DNA from: Heterodera schachtii
Taxonomy: Eukaryota; Nematoda; Chromadorea; Rhabditida; Heteroderidae
NCBI GenBank assembly: GCA_023374025.1
Contig: SIJG01000010.1
Location: 708,517 to 772,516 of the forward strand
DNA: 64,000 nt
Direction of reading: 5' to 3'
This document shows positions 48,401 to 60,200 of the stretch, one piece after another (position 1 is the stretch's first letter; every line of letters starts with the position of its first letter). Below the pieces are notes generated by a model. The model ran no database searches, was not told where the DNA came from, and was given only the letters and a program-made list of their open reading frames with translations. The position numbers and the translations under genes were made by a program.

Positions 48401-51400
48401 ATGTTTAAAAGCGCAAAATTCTTGCAATTTTTGGTGCAAATCTGTTACCAAATTTCAGTCAAATTTTCCCCGGCGGCGCCTATCGGCACCGCCAGACCTC
48501 GGGTTAGAGAAATTTACATTGAAAAGCTTGACGCAAAATTTTTTTTTATTGATTACATTCGATAAAAAATTCTTACCGAATTTGAACATATTAAAAAATT
48601 TTTTAATTGACCCGAAACCCGACTTTTTTCTCGACCCGAAACCCGCCCCGATATTTTTCTCGACCCGGATCAACCCCGATACATACGTATTTTTTGGATG
48701 ATGAAAATCCGTGTCCAATTTGTTCAACGCTTGCCACACCTCATCAGCAGTGTTTGCACTGTTGAGGACTAATAAAATAAAACAATTAAGCATTAAAATG
48801 GTGCTAGGTCATTTCTTAAAAACCGCCATTAAGGGCGTTTCTTAAATCCGCCAAGGGGTAGGAAAACGAAAATGTAAGACATATAAACTCATAAATTGGC
48901 TTGAATTCAATCAAATTAATAATTCTTGGTGTCATTTAGCTTATTTATTAGATAAATTTAGGAACAAACGTAAGAATTCCGAAAATTTGAATTTCAGACT
49001 TTTTGTTCGAATTCGGGTCCGGGATTTGAAGATGGTCAAAATGAATGTCAGATTCGTGATCAGCGACCCTAAAAACCCCATAAAACGTGTTTTCACGGCT
49101 TTTCAGAACATAATTTTTTTTTTTCCAAAAAGGGGGGGGGGGGGATCGGCAGTATTACCGTATAAATTTTTCTAAGCTTATATGTTCTGATAGACAATAC
49201 TAAAGCGATTGAATGACACCAAGAATTATTAATTTGGTTGAATTTAAGCCAATTTATGAGTTTATATGTCTTACACTTTTTTCTTTTCCTACCCCTTGGC
49301 GGATTTAAGAAACGCCCAATAATGGCGGTTTTTAAGAAACGACCTAGCACGCATTAAAATTAATGATTTCTAAATCGTTGAATTTAAATTTGATTACTGT
49401 AGATTGTTGGTAAAGAATAAACATTTTTACGAAAAAATAACTCTACTTGTATTTAGTTTTCCTTGTAGAGCTTCCTTTGCTGATTTGGCCAAAATTGCTT
49501 AAAAATTAAGTACATTTATTTTAATTATGAATTCTAATAAGTTTATTTATATTTACAGCTTTTTATTTTTTCATATTTCTCCACAGAAATGGCATCATTT
49601 TGATTTAGCAGATGATGATGACGCTGTTCAATTCTCTGAAAAAGCTCAAGAACAGCGGCATAACTTTCCGCCTGTTCTTGTGATGGCAAATGGCATTGCT
49701 CTACTAGGTTGTACTTCATGTTCTGAAATATTATTTATTACTAGGGCTGCCAAAAATATGTACAAAAAATGGTCCAAATATGCACATAAATATCAGGGAT
49801 GTGCCGAGCCAGACAAAATCCGATTCCGATTAAATCGCCGATTCCGATTATGGCCAAAAATCCGATACGGTTTTAAAACCGATTACGATTATGGCCCAAA
49901 ATCCGATTAATTGCGATTCCGATTACGATTCCGATTTTTTTTTAATATTTTTCCCAAAAATTTTATTCATAATCAAAAATTTTTGCTAAATAACAAAAAA
50001 CTTGATTATATCGGGGAGAATTAATCCGGCACTGCTTTGTGAGAAAAATTTAATTTCAGTCATCATTAGGGTTGTAAATTATAGGGACTATAAAAAGACA
50101 AATATGGACATAAAATATGAACTAAAAAAGCCCGAAATATGGACTAAAAAGCTCAAAAATGGCCAAATATGGACCAAAATATGGAAAAAAACTGCCAAAA
50201 TATGTGTTTTAAATCCTCAAAAATTCCTAAAAAGGATTATATATTCAATATTTGTTTAAATAAACTGAAAAAGTACAATAAACAACCAAAAAAATGGATT
50301 TAAATGCCAAATTTTATCAAATTCTAACTTCACAATTGAAAACCAAATACATTGCAAATTTTTTAGTAATAATCTCATTCTTTGTCAGTGAAAATTTTCG
50401 AAAGCGAAAAAAAAACTAAAAAAAAATTTCCGAAATTTCGAAAAAATCTCTTTTTAGGGGGTGTATTTTTTTAAATTTCCAAAAAATCGATCGTTAGGGG
50501 TGTATTTTTCGCTTTTTTTTTTGCATTTTTATAGTGAAAATTTGCCAAAAATGGTCGAAATATGGACTAAAACACAAAATGGAGAAATATGGATTTATTC
50601 CCAAAAACCCCCAAAATATGGATTTATATGGACTAAAAACCTTCACCAAATCAAAAAATTTTAACGTAGAAATGCTATTTTTGAGCCCCTTTCTTCATAG
50701 CATATGCGCAGAAAAAATATGTTAATCTATATAATTTACAACCCTAGTCATTATGTTAAAATAAGATTAAAACATTCGTTTCAGAAAACATTTTTTTTTC
50801 AAAATTCATTGGTATTCTCGCTAAAAAAATTCCTTCAAAAGGTCAATTCTTAGGGGTGTAATAATCGGATTTCAAGGCAAAATCCGATTACGATTATCCG
50901 ATTCCGATTATGGCCCAAAATCCGATTAATTGCGATTACGATTACGATTACGATTCCGATTCGGCACATCCCTGATAAATATGTATGAAAAATCTCAAAA
51001 TTTTGTACAAAAAACCCCAAATATGTAAATAAAAATGTTTTTAAATGGTTATTTTTTGAAAAAAAATTCCCCGTACAGCATGAAATAGCCATAAAATGCC
51101 ATAAAAATTACTTTTTGGTACTTTTTGTGGATATTTTTCACTATAAATTTCAAAATTGCAAAGCCATTCAAAAATTTGAGTGCAAACTGTTAATTGCTAA
51201 ATTGGCGGATTTTACGAAACCACCCCTATCAGCCTTTTAACATTGTTCGAAAATTCAATGTTAAAAATTGAATACTCACAATAAGGACATCAGATGGTGC
51301 TGTATTAATTCCTTTACATTTGGTAATGAATTCTTCTTTATAGTGGGAACGCTCTTCTTTTCGTTGATCCGTAATGCCTTTGTAAGCATCATCGATAATA

Positions 51401-54400
51401 TTTAATGGTCTTGTTACCATCTGAAAAAAAACATACAGTACACCCACCACCACACATCATCCTAAAGTTGTATTGTGTGAAATTGCCACCATTTTTGCGC
51501 GATGCACTTTGTGTGCCGGGATTATGGAGTGCCAAATGCTTTAATAATTGAGACTACTTTTATCCATAAATTATAATAAAAAGGTTAATTAAATTGTATA
51601 AACTTTGTAACTTGATCATATCTTGGCACGGCACACACATTCATATCACTCAAAGATGATGAGATTTCCATAATACTATGATATGGCGCGCCCCTATATA
51701 ACTAGAGATAGCGGGATTTTGCGGGACCCCAGTCCGCAATCTCACATTTTTTTGGAAAATGAGGGGATTTGCGGGGATTAATCCCGCCGGATCTGTCCCG
51801 CAAAAAATGTAGAGTTATAATCTCACAGCGGGACCCGCAAATTTGAAAGTTCCTGTCTCTAATTATAATTATTTCTATGAAATATTTTATTTTATCTATT
51901 GATAAATAAAATTATGTATATTATTTTAAATTTTCACTACGTTCTGATAGTCCACTTTAACCAAATAATTTGTGATTGAGTTAGCTTCATGTTCTACGTG
52001 TCTTTTGAGATCTTCAAACTTTGTTTCTACAAATTTGTGCAATTCTTTGATGGCTTTTTGCTCGTCTGATTCTGGCTTAAAATTTAAATTTGTATAATGC
52101 AAATTATAAAATCAATTAAATGAGTACTCTATTTCTTTATTAGAACTCCGTGACCATATTGTAGAGACCGGTACTTCGTAAAATTCAGGATCAGGATTAT
52201 CGAACTGGACCCGGATCAGGGCTGGGCGTAAACTGAGTTTTCAATTACGCAAATCCATAATCCGTAATTATGGCGATTTTCTCAATTAGGGATTGCGTAA
52301 TCCGTGATGACGGGAGTCAAAAAAACACCGTAATTTCCAGTAATCCGTAACCCGTAATTTTTAAAATTTTAATTTTTTTTAAAATAATTTTCAAATTTTA
52401 TTTTAAAAAATTAAATAATTTTATAAGCAATTAAAATTGGCTAAAAAATTAATTTTTGTAAAAAAAATAATTTTGAAAAAAACATAATTTAAATTTTTTG
52501 GAAAATTTATTAGCAAAAATACAATAAAAAAAGAAAAATACGCCCCTAAAAAACCGACCCAAAATTTCAAAAAACACACCCCTAATAAATGAAAAAATTT
52601 CTCAAAAATTCATTTATTTATTACTTCTCGACAAGGAGTCTAAAGATTAAAAAATATCCGTCCCAATACTGATTTGGCTTAATTTTGTCGCTTTATAGGT
52701 AAAATTTTAGGCTTTTAGCCCCTACCTATATTTTAGGTTTTTAGTGCCTATTTTCCATTTTTAGTGACTTTTTTGGAGTTTTTAGGACATAAAACCTATC
52801 TTTTTTGCCGGTTTTTAGAGACTAAAAATTGAATCATTAATCATTAGAGTTGATTTATAGTATTTCAATATTATTAAGAATTTTGAAAAAGCTAAAATTA
52901 AGAAAAAAAATAGGGCAAAGCGACAAAAACGCACTATTTTGTAGACGAAAACTCAAATTAGGGTTGTAGCTTTAATAATACTACAAATTACCAAGAATAA
53001 GTCTGAATAAATAAAAATAATCTTGCTTGAAAGCGTCTCGAAAAATAATCCAAACACACAAAATTACGGAGAAATCCCAAAAATCCGTAACCCGTAATCC
53101 GTCATGACGGCGTCCAAAAAGGTCGTAATTTCCGTAATTCGTAATCCGTAATTACGCCCAAGCCCTGACCCGGAGCGGACGGATTTGAGGATTTAAAATC
53201 CAGTTTTTCAGGACTCCTGATCCTGGTGCATTTTTCAAAAAATACCCGGATTAGGTGGTCTATGTCATTGGTGTTGGGCCCGGCCCTAACTATTGGGCCC
53301 CAACATATTTTTGGCTATAATTTTTTCTTAATAACAGGAAAGTACCAGGGATGGCACGGAATTCCGATTTCCGACTTCCGATTTCCGACATTTTTGGGGT
53401 CGGAATTCCGATTTCCGATTTCCGAAAAAATTTTGGACGTCGGAAATCCGATTTCCGAAATTTTTGATAAAAAGTCGGAAATTTTCGGAAATTTTTTTTT
53501 GAATTTTTTTTCAAAAAATTAACAATTTTTTAGAATTTTGGTTAATAAATTGCATTGAAATTTTCAAAAATTTCCCGGCGGCGCCTATCGGCACCGCCGC
53601 ACCCTAAAAATCATATTTTTCTTGAGAAATTGTTGCCTCAAAATCGCTAAATTTAGTCATTTTTGGACAAGATTTGTTAACAATTTGATTAAAAATTATA
53701 AAAAATTTTCACCGGCGGCGCCTATCGGCACCGCCGGACCTCGCCCGCCGTGTTTTCAAAAATTTTGAAAAAGCGCGCAGCAAAAAAAAAAGGTAAAATT
53801 TTTGATGAAAATCATTGAATAATTTTTTAAGGCAAATATTTATTTAAATAGATCAAAAAAATCTTGAACCAGCTTTTACTTGGTTAAGAATTAAAAATTT
53901 AGCCTATTATAATATTTAAAATTTTTTTTATTATATTTATATTTTTTGAAAATTTCCGATTTCCGACTTCCGAATTCCGATTTCCGACGTTTTTGGGGTC
54001 GGAATTCCGATTTCCGACTTCCGAAAAATTTTTGGACCTCGGAAATCCGATTTCCGATTTCCGAAAAATTTTGGACCCCCGGAATTCCGATTTCCGATTT
54101 CCGAAAATTTTTGGGGCCTCGGAATGCCATCCCTGGAAAGTACCATAATTTTCAATCAAATATTTTTACACTAAATCCGATATCAATGGCTGTCGCAATG
54201 ATGGCGCCCACTGGGCCTGCGACGCGAACGAATTTCACGGCATTTTCACTGACAAATTTCAACTGATTAACAATGTCCCATGTTGAGGATGTTAGCGCTG
54301 AAAATTCATCTGCCATATCCTTCACAGCTTCTGTGTCTAGAAAATCATAATAAATTTGTCATTACAATTAAAAAAGAAAGCTAAATAAACACAACCGATT

Positions 54401-54540
54401 GACAATGCATTTGGCCATGAGAGAACCAAAATCAAAAAGCTGACCTTAAAAGAATGATTTGAAATAATTATGAACAAATGGTAATTTTTTGTACCAAGTT
54501 CACAATTTGTGCCATTTGGAATATGTGCCAAATATTTCAC
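42417..54540 (-). CDS. Secreted protein of unknown function, minus paralogue
   Basis: Exons 54396-54540, 54170-54336, 51941-52075, 51280-51420, 49557-49722, 49447-49497, 48687-48768, 47338-47431, 46749-46883, 43525-43661, 42937-43152, 42585-42739 and 42417-42529. All phases agree, giving about 578 residues. The hydrophobic run FKVSFLILVLSWPNALSI acts as a signal peptide; the start ATG at 54540 is tentative because about 30 residues precede that run. The second exon has FVRVAGPVGAIIATAIDIGF, a Gly/Ala-rich hydrophobic stretch. The rest looks helical and charged (KAIKELHKFVETKFEDLKRH). A later segment reads RYDYAVIVLPNWTNPEAMAI, and the C-terminus is IFHVHMLL. I do not recognise the family. Every exon has a counterpart in the plus copy at 57274-61808. 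Introns are swollen by MITEs. Confidence 0.82.
43742..44468. mobile_element. hAT-like MITE in intron 9 of the minus secreted-protein gene
   Basis: Ends CAGAGTTCCCAAGTGTG and CTTGGGAACTCTG with perfect 8-bp duplication CTTTATTT (43734-43741, 44469-44476). Contains two GC hairpin units about 130 bases apart (44063 and 44192) and TTTGTGCTTATTTCTAAG repeats. Confidence 0.9.
44969..46665. mobile_element. hAT-like element, outer shell of a nest
   Basis: Ends TAGGGTAGGATGGGTCCGGG and CCCGGACCCGGCCTAACCTA; perfect 8-bp duplication GTTTATTT (44961-44968, 46666-46673). The shell is ACCGGGT-rich and is split by the element at 45186-46434. Confidence 0.88.
45186..46434. mobile_element. Nested hAT-like MITE, CTCGAGTCTCGG-rich
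   Basis: Ends TAGTGATGCTCGAGACTC and GTCTCGAGCATCACTA; perfect 8-bp duplication GCACTGGT (45178-45185, 46435-46442). Terminal zones are arrays of GGTCTCGAGTCTCG. The centre holds GC hairpin units at 45623 and 46053 and a further TAGGGCTGCC-type fragment (45664-45850). Confidence 0.9.
46939..47324. mobile_element. MITE in intron 8 of the minus secreted-protein gene
   Basis: Ends CAAGGGCGTATCT and AGCCAGAGCC-side CTACGCCATTG are imperfect inverted repeats, with G and C runs just inside each end. One GC hairpin variant is at about 47091. Flanking 8-mers (ACCTAAAG, ACATAAAA) match partly. Confidence 0.6.
47883..48678. mobile_element. hAT-like MITE abutting a splice donor
   Basis: Ends CAGGGTTGTTCCGGGTT and ACCCGGATCAACCCCG; flanks ATACATAT and ATACATAC match at 7 of 8. 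Terminal zones are ACCCGAAACCCGA arrays and the centre has two GC hairpin units at 48329 and 48472. The right-hand target duplication, 48679-48686, is the first eight bases of the intron after exon 7 (GTATGTAT on the minus strand). Confidence 0.87.
49374..49509 (-). repeat. 136-bp block identical to 60073-60208 (inverted copy)
   Basis: Base by base, the reverse complement of this block equals 60073-60208 with no mismatch. It spans the last bases of intron 5, all 51 nt of exon 6 and about 73 bases of intron 6 of the minus gene. Confidence 0.95.
49794..50974. mobile_element. hAT-like element, GATTACGATTCCG-rich, with a nested MITE
   Basis: Ends CAGGGATGTGCCGAG and TCGGCACATCCCTG; perfect 8-bp duplication ATAAATAT (49786-49793, 50975-50982). 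It lies in intron 4 of the minus gene and is itself inside AAATATGTACAAAAA-type repeat DNA. Confidence 0.92.
50067..50746. mobile_element. Nested hAT-like MITE, AAATATGGACTAAAA-rich
   Basis: Ends TAGGGTTGTAAATTATA and TATAATTTACAACCCTA; flanks GTCATCAT and GTCATTAT match at 7 of 8. Interior repeats ATATGGACTAAAA. A similar array occurs at 55744-56230. Confidence 0.88.
52217..53167. mobile_element. hAT-like MITE, CCGTAATTACG-rich
   Basis: Ends CAGGGCTGGGCGTAA and TTACGCCCAAGCCCTG; flanks ACCCGGAT and ACCCGGAG match at 7 of 8. It lies in intron 2 of the minus gene. Confidence 0.87.
53346..54135. mobile_element. hAT-like MITE, TTCCGATTTCCGA-rich
   Basis: Ends CAGGGATGGCACGGAATTCC and GGAATGCCATCCCTG; perfect 8-bp duplication GAAAGTAC (53338-53345, 54136-54143). 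Two GC hairpin units at 53576 and 53711. It lies 34 bases beyond the exon 2 donor of the minus gene. Confidence 0.92.
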
Positions 54541-57273
54541 TGAAATTTTTGATTAAAACGTCCAGCAACTCCCTCACACTAGTGGAAACCTTAAAAATCA
54601 CCATCACAGTTGAAAACCACAAGAATATGTTAAAACCATTATTATCCAAAAAAAAAAATTTCGGGATTGGAAATCAAAATTTTGACATGACGGGATCCAG
54701 CAAGTATAAATCCCGCAATTTCTAAAATGCGGGATTGCGGATTGGAATCCCGCGCGGAATCCCGTCGACCTATAATCGTGTTTTCACTGTGCTGGCAAAG
54801 TGTAGGATTTCTGCTGAGATTCTAATTTATTGACGCTAATGAATATCTTATTTCATAAATATATTCTAATAAAATGAATAAAAATGTAATTGAATATTTT
54901 TTCTACAATCACATTCTTAAATACATGCATATAAATTCAATAAATTGATTGAAAACATATATAATAATAATAATAATATGATTATTAATAATAATTGCGC
55001 AAAATTTAGATAAACATGTTTTTAATTTTGACTGAAGTAGCCGGAAGTGTTTGCCAACACATTTATTATCCAGATAGTCAAATACATAAACACATTTAAT
55101 TTTGACGGAAGTAGCCGGAAGTGTTTGCCAACATTTAATTATTACCCAAATAGTCAAATATTTATTATTTATCTTAGTCCGCCCCCGGTAAATTTGAAGC
55201 GGATATTTGGGATTAAAATTGAGAAGCGTCCGAGAAGTGGGCATCCCGCCGACTGCTGTCACTACGGAAAACATCAACATTGTCAAATTAAGCATTGAAA
55301 ATGTTAAATCAAGCATCAAAATTAGATGATCAGCATTAAGGCCTAAAATAGCACATTAAGCAAAAATTAGCATGAAAAAGTTGAACCTAGAAGCCTCAAA
55401 CCAAGTTAAGAATGCGTTTTTTATGCTTATTAGCACGCCCCAAGGTAGCAAAAAAAAAATTCAGCAAATGCAGCAAAATCCGGTCACTAATCATTAAAAT
55501 AATTAAAATGTTTAGCGTTATGTTGCTATTTTGGCATTTTTTCTCACTAATTTAGTTAACTATTTGAGATTAATATGACAAAATTTTGTAAAAATTCAGA
55601 ATTGACTTTAAAAACACCAAAACAAAGACTAAGGAGCGTTTGTAGACAATTGCAAAACCTTTTAATTTTAAATTTATATATGCAATTTAGAATTTTTTAA
55701 ATTTTTATAATCGTTTTAAATGATTTTTATTATTGAATATTACTAGGGCTCAAAATTATATGGACTAAAAAAGGTCAAATATGGACATAAAATATGTACT
55801 AAAAATACTCGAAATATGGACTAAAAAGCTCAAAACTGGCCAAATATGGATAAAATATGAATTAAAAATGCAAATATATATGTTTTAAACCCTCAAAAAT
55901 TATAAAAAAGGTGTGCATATTCAATACTTGTTTAAATAAATTGAAAAATTGCAATAAACAACCAAAAATAGATTTAAAAACATGAAAATGCAAATTTTTA
56001 TGGTCGCCATTGTATAAAAAATACTTCCAAGTTTGCCAAAATCTCGAAAAAAAATTCTAATTTAAAAAAAAGAAAAGTTCGCAAAAAATTGCGAAAATAT
56101 TTATTAAAAATGCCAAAATGACCGACGAAAACTCAAGATTTTCGTTTTTTGGGGTGTAATTTTTAAATAAATTTTCAAAAAGTCAATATTTAGGGCTGTA
56201 TTTTTCGCTTTTTTTGCATTTAATTTATTTTAATATTAAAGCATTAACAAAAAATATTATGAAACTTCAACATCAATTTCTTCGTCGCTTTCATCTCCGC
56301 CTGAATCGGTTTCTTACACCATTTTCAGTACTTCTTCTTCCTGTCGGCGATGCTTCAAAAGAGCGAGCCCCCATTTGATGGTATAATGAATTACTGCTTA
56401 TCACAAAATTTTAGGGTTGGGATCTCGACAAAAGCCAATATTTGATGGATGTATTTTAAGTGCAAATTTGACTTTTTCAGTTGCAAATTTCATCATAAAA
56501 AATCACCGGAAAACGCATCAAATTTTTCCAAAATACTTATGCATAAAAAAGCACAAAATGCAAAATAAGCATAAAAAATTGGAAAAAGAAAATATATATT
56601 AAAAAAAAGAATTTTAGTGTTTCGCAGATTTTATCAAATAACAAAGTTTAGCCAATTAATTATGTGTTTGTTTTGTTATTGCCACTGAGTCCATTAAATG
56701 ACTATTGATGATATTTTTAGGTGATAAAAAGGGGAATAATTGCTAAAATTTACAAATTTAGGAGGTGTAATATGATAAAGTTTTATTCAAAATTAATAAA
56801 ATTGAGCAAAAGAGTATCGAGATACCCAATTTTAAAAAGTTGGGGATCTAGAAGCCTAATTACCATGCTTATTAGCACATCCCAAGGTAGCAAAAAAAAA
56901 GCAGCAAATGCTGCAAAAATTAACGCTCTAGTCATATGTTTACATATGTAATTGGACATAATTATGTGTTGGCAAACACTTCCGCTCCATCTGTCTAAAT
57001 ATTTAATACGTTGATTAAATCTCGCGCAATTATTATTATTATTATGAATTGTAATACGCATAAAATTGTGTATATATTCGTGAAATCGTATATGAAATTA
57101 TATTCATTAATTTCGTTTATTACACATATTGTTTATAAAATAAATGTTTAAATAAGACAATTTAAAATTCATTCTGCTGGTGAAACTCATTCCCGAAAAA
57201 CTCATTGCCATCTCCGAGAAATCCATCCACCATTTGCTTACAAAACTCTTTTAGTGAATTTGGCATATTCCTA
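54541..57273. other. Divergent intergenic spacer between the secreted-protein paralogues
   Basis: Likely holds both promoters. 55027-55160 is a tandem pair of about 72 bp carrying TAGCCGGAAGTGTTTGCCAA. A diverged inverted copy is at 56960-57010, so 54950-57060 is loosely palindromic. 55744-56230 is an ATATGGACTAAAA array. No further gene seen. Confidence 0.55.
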
Positions 57274-60200
57274 ATGGCCAGGATATTGAGCCTTGTAAAT
57301 TTGTTCCGATTTATATTTTTGCTAATCGGCTTTTCTCAGCAAAATCCATTAGCAATCGGTCAGTTTTTGCGCTTTTCCTATTTCTGTGACATCTTAATTT
57401 TTCAAGATACGCTGGAAGTGAAGGAAATGGCAAGAGAATTTTTGTTTTTAACGAAATCAACATGGGACACTATTAAAAAATTGAGAACTGTCAGCGATCA
57501 TGCTGTATCTTTCGCGCGTGTTGCACGTCCAGTTGGCGCCTTAATCTCGGCAGCAGTTGATAGCCACGTGGTGCGACATTTGAGGGTTTGACATTTGAGG
57601 ACCCGACACTTGAGGACATACATAATTTCAGAAAAAAATAAATTAAAATGTTATTTTATACCATTATAAAAAAAAGAGAAAAAACCTTTCCCGTGGGCCA
57701 GGGAGCAAATTATAAATTGCACCAAATGCTGGGAAGCCCTCATAAATCATTGATTATTTAGGAAAGTTGCATATTTCAAAAATAATTTAAGATTAACTAC
57801 TAATTAACATAGAACTTGCGTTTTGGTAGTGCTGGAAGATCCCACTTTTATTAACGCATGGAATCATTGATATGACCACAAGCCCAAACAATGAATGAAT
57901 TTATAATACTTTTGGTATCCGAGTTATTATTCTGAAGAAAAGAGAGCGTATTGAAGCCGATAAGCAGCGATTGTATAGAGTAGCCCTGTAAAAACCCTGT
58001 TAACCGGCCACCCGGAAGCCAATGATTGCTGAAAAATTGGGTGATACAAATTAATAATAGCTTTATATTCGCTCCCTGGCCCTCGGTAAACGATTTTTCT
58101 CTTTTATAACGGTATAAAATAAAATTTTAATTTATTTTTTTCTGAAATTGTGTATGTCCTCAAATGTCGGGTCCTCAAATGGGTCTACACCAGTTGGGCG
58201 CGCACGGTTTCGTGTTTTTTTCATCTAAAATGATTTTTAATACCATATTTAGCCATTTTTTAAAGTTTTACTTTACATTTAGCGAATTTAGAAAATTTTG
58301 AGAAAGTATACCCTTAATTAGGAAAATTTTTTGTTCATATTTCGCGATTTTATATCCATATTTTATTTTTCTATGCCCTATTTATTACACTTTTATTATA
58401 TATTTACAATTTAAATTTTAGCCAGTACAAGCAGAAATGCTAAAAGCCATCAAAGAATTGCATGAGTTTTTACAAGAACAGTTTGAAGCTCTTTCAACGA
58501 TTGTACATCGGGAAGGCAAAAACATTGAACATTTTGTTGTTAATGAGAAATATAGAGAGGTATTTAAATCTTAAAATAATTTTTTTATCAAAAAAATATA
58601 GCAATCCATGTATCAAGCAGGGTTCGGATCGAAAATTTTTCAAAATCAGAACATCGAGCCCGAAAAATAAGATTTTTGGGTCAAAAATGAGAACATTTTG
58701 CAAAATAATTTAAAATTACGTGTGCAACAATTTAATCAATTAAAATAGTATCAAATTATATATATTTTTCGCCTCCCATAATCATTTTTAACAATTTCGG
58801 GGAGGAAATGAGCAAATCATAAATTTTTAGTGAATTCGGAATCAAAAAAGCAGATTTTTAACATTCTTTTGCGCCGCATTTTTCGGAAAACTTTTGGGAA
58901 ATGGACGAGGGGAGAAGGTCCGGCGGTGCCGTTAGGCGCCGCCGGAAATTTTTTTGTAATTTTGTTCTGATTTGTTAACAAGACTCACCAAAAAAGGCCA
59001 ATTTTTGCAACCAAGCGATGACTTTTTTCCCTTTAAAATGCTTTTATTTCGGCGGCGCTTTTTTCTAAAAATTTTGGGGGTTGGTGATGGGCGTCCGGTG
59101 GCGCCTATCGGTGCCACCGGGAAAAAATTGTAATTTTTAATGCGATTTGTTAACAGATTTTTGTCCAAAAATGACCAAATTTACAGTGCGCGACTTCATC
59201 TCCTGTTTTGCTTTTTGTGGTCCCCTGAAATTCATTGGCATATTCACTTTTAAAAACCTTTTTTTGCGCTTAGGTGGTGCCATTTACACTTTTTGACAAG
59301 TTCTGAAAATTTTCACGAGGGTCTGGAGGTGCCGACAATAACCGAGTAGCGAATTTAGAAAAGATTGACCCTCTTCTGCTGACGATCTCTTAATCAATTA
59401 TTTATTTAATTGTTAAAGGCAGTGAGAAGGCCCTTTGATTTAATTGAACCTTTGTATAAAAACATTACTGATCCACTCAAAGAACGCTATCAATATAAAG
59501 ATGAATTCATTGCTATGTGTGGAAATGGTTCTACATCACCGTTTGATGTTTTGCTTGTGAGTGTATTCTCCAATTGTCGTGATACAATTTGGCAATAAAT
59601 AATAGAGTGCCACGGGACCGGGAATTTTGGGCAAACCCGGGACCGGGACCTTTTCGGTTTGAAAACCCGGGAATTTTTGGCTGGGAAACCGGGAAAAAAC
59701 CGGGACTTTGGTACTCAGTTGTCCGCTTTCAGGTCCCGGTCCCGTGGCACTCTAATAAATAATCAAGCAAAAATAATTAGCATGGAATTATTCAGTATTT
59801 AGAAAAAATTTAAATGAAACAATTATACTTTTTAATTCAAAATAATATCATTACAGAAAATGGAGCAAAGTCTAAAGGACGATTGCCAATTGCCATCACA
59901 AGAACAGGCGGAAAATTATGCCGCAATTCTTGAACTTTTCCAGAAAATTGAACAACGTCATCTGATGCTAAATTTAAATGCTGCCATTCCTATGGATAAA
60001 TACAAATCTATAAAAAGCTGTAAATATATATATATAAATTTATTTAGAAATTTTATAATTTAAATTTAATATTTAATTTTTAAGCAATTTTGGCCAAATC
60101 AGCAAAGGAAGCTCTACAAGGAAAACTAAATACAAGTAGAGTTATTTTTTCGTAAAAATGTTTATTCTTTACCAACAATCTACAGTAATCAAATTTAAAT

